A stretch of 6,792 bases of DNA, from positions 1-6,792 of the forward strand of contig JAAXHY010000185.1 in assembly GCA_012270665.1 (NCBI GenBank), in the 5' to 3' direction. Every line of letters begins with the position of its first letter. Position 1 is the stretch's first letter. The stretch comes from Dehalococcoidia bacterium (GTDB taxonomy: Bacteria > Chloroflexota > Dehalococcoidia > SAR202 > UBA11138). Below, in pieces: positions 5,570 through 6,792 of the stretch. A program made the translations under genes and the position numbers. The notes beneath the pieces are model-generated. The model did no database searches and was not told where the DNA came from. It was given only the letters and a program-made list of their open reading frames with translations.

Positions 5570-6792
5570 GTGAGCCGTCGCCGCTTGGCCCTTGGAGTTC
5601 TGTTCGCCGTCGTGGTTCTTATTGCAGGCGCTGTCTGGTTTCTGGCGCGGCTGGGTGGCGGCGGGCCGGGGCCACCGGCAGATGTGGTCGTGAACGCCCC
5701 CGAACTGGAGGCTGCCAGCGAAAGCCAGCGCGTGTTCCGGATCGACCCGAACCGGACGACGGCCCGGTACGAAGCATTCGAAGAGTTATTCGGCGGTACG
5801 GTCCGGTCCCCGGTCGGAGAGACCTCGGCGGTCGCAGGAGACATCCTGGTTGATCTCCGCAACCCGGAGGACAGCCGGTTCGGCGCCATAGTTGTCAATG
5901 TGGAGTCGCTGGTCTCGGACAGCGGTATGCGGGACTCGCGACTGCGCAAGGACTACCTCGAATCGTCCAAGTACCCGGAGGTCGAACTTCGCTTTGGACG
6001 GGCCTCCGATTTGCCGGAGTCGTTCGAGCGGGGCGTAGAGTACAACCTGCGGCTTGAGGGGGACTTGACCGTCAAGGCTATCACTGCGCCCACGGTGTGG
6101 GACGTGACCTTCGAGTTCGACGACGAGAATCTTAAGGCCTTCGCGATGACCGAAGTTCTGATGTCCACCTACGGCGTCGGCCCGATCAGCATCATTGGCT
6201 TCCTGAAGACCAAGGACGAGGTGGCGCTGTCCATTGATCTCGTCGCATACGACGTTGCCGCTGGAAGCGGAATGGTCGCGTCCGTCGAGGGGCAGCCCAC
6301 CCTTGCGAGCGAACAACGTGGTGGCGCTGGGCCGAGCTTCGCCCAGGAGATTCTCCCCATACTGAGTTCCACGTGCGCGAGCTGCCACCAGCTCGGGGAA
6401 GTCGGATCCGGCCACTGGACGCTTGAGACCGCGGCGGACGCGGCAAGGTTCGCCGACGATCTGGAGCTGGTGACCAGTTTGGGCTACATGCCGCCCTGGA
6501 AACCGGGCGGCGCCACGCCGAAGCTTCTGCATGAGCGTAGCCTGAGCGCAGAGCAGCTTGCGCTCCTACGAGAGTGGGCGGCAACGGGGGCGCCATTGGA
6601 CGTTGCGCCGGACAGTCCCGTTCCCCCGAGCGAGACGGAGGCTGTTCAGGTACGAGCCGACCTGACCCTGGAGATGAGCGATCCCTACCAGGTAATCGGT
6701 GAGCTGTCCGATGACTATCGCTGCTTCCTATTGGACCCCAAATTCGAGGAGGACACGTTCATCACGGGGTTCTCGCTGGAGCCCGGCGAGCG
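5570..6792 (+). CDS. Membrane-anchored YceI / cytochrome c / PHM-like fusion (3' end outside window)
   Basis: The frame is open from the GTG at 5570 to the window edge (407 residues, no stop), so the C terminus is missing. Order of parts: RRR plus a hydrophobic helix (about 6-26) that should anchor the protein with its bulk outside; a glycine-proline linker; a YceI-like domain (about 54-228), supported by FRIDPNRTTARY, RDSRLRKDYLESSKYPEVELRF and LEGDLTVKAITAPTVWDV, the family's signature positions; a c-type cytochrome domain (about 255-342) with heme motif C269-A-S-C272-H273, M307 in YMPPWKPG as likely axial ligand, and the closing LSAEQLALLREWAATGAP helix; then from about 364 a segment with DPYQVIGELSDDYRCFLLDP that resembles the start of copper type II ascorbate-dependent monooxygenase (PHM-like) domains. 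YceI proteins bind isoprenoid-type lipids, and heme would be attached outside the membrane. By inference the cytochrome passes electrons to or from the copper domain. The first two domains are secure; the third is provisional because only its beginning is visible. Confidence 0.85.
   Translation, partial: MSRRRLALGVLFAVVVLIAGAVWFLARLGGGGPGPPADVVVNAPELEAASESQRVFRIDPNRTTARYEAFEELFGGTVRSPVGETSAVAGDILVDLRNPEDSRFGAIVVNVESLVSDSGMRDSRLRKDYLESSKYPEVELRFGRASDLPESFERGVEYNLRLEGDLTVKAITAPTVWDVTFEFDDENLKAFAMTEVLMSTYGVGPISIIGFLKTKDEVALSIDLVAYDVAAGSGMVASVEGQPTLASEQRGGAGPSFAQEILPILSSTCASCHQLGEVGSGHWTLETAADAARFADDLELVTSLGYMPPWKPGGATPKLLHERSLSAEQLALLREWAATGAPLDVAPDSPVPPSETEAVQVRADLTLEMSDPYQVIGELSDDYRCFLLDPKFEEDTFITGFSLEPGE

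Noticed and set aside
5786..6532. Long minus-strand open frame opposite the YceI-cytochrome gene
   Set aside because: The plus strand here encodes recognisable YceI and heme-binding motifs, so this is an antisense shadow.

Overview
The window is a bacterial chromosome segment of fairly high GC. A phylum-level assignment rests on weak clues: a lipoprotein with a Pro-Thr-Ala-Thr spacer, a style common in Chloroflexota, and the general look of the IlvD and decarboxylase proteins. Chloroflexota is a reasonable guess, not a demonstrated identity. TAG ends at least two intact genes here, so it is read as a normal stop.

Left third (1-3264, + strand): amino-acid metabolism. The window opens a few codons inside ilvD (dihydroxy-acid dehydratase, branched-chain amino acid synthesis). 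After a 106-bp gap holding a near-palindrome and a good extended -10 promoter comes a PLP-dependent histidine decarboxylase-type gene (hdc). A small protein made only of two ACT domains follows 29 bp later. The last two look like an operon: an amino-acid decarboxylase plus a probable amino-acid-sensing partner.

Middle (3265-5569): a region that reads as lower in GC. It holds a minus-strand lipoprotein of unknown function (convergent with the ACT gene), then about 450 bp in which I see no convincing gene. Next is a stretch (4950-5399) that carries two diverged copies of a protein repeat in one frame, interrupted by an amber codon. The codon-level pattern of change between the copies says it was once protein coding, so it is called a pseudogene of an unrecognised repeat protein. 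About 170 bp with nothing identifiable follows.

Right (5570-6792, + strand): a GTG-started gene preceded by a strong ribosome binding site and running off the window. It encodes an unusual composite protein: a membrane anchor, a YceI-like lipocalin-fold domain, a c-type cytochrome domain with a CASCH heme site, and the beginning of what resembles a copper type II (PHM-like) monooxygenase domain. Its extracytoplasmic redox architecture is the most distinctive thing in the window.
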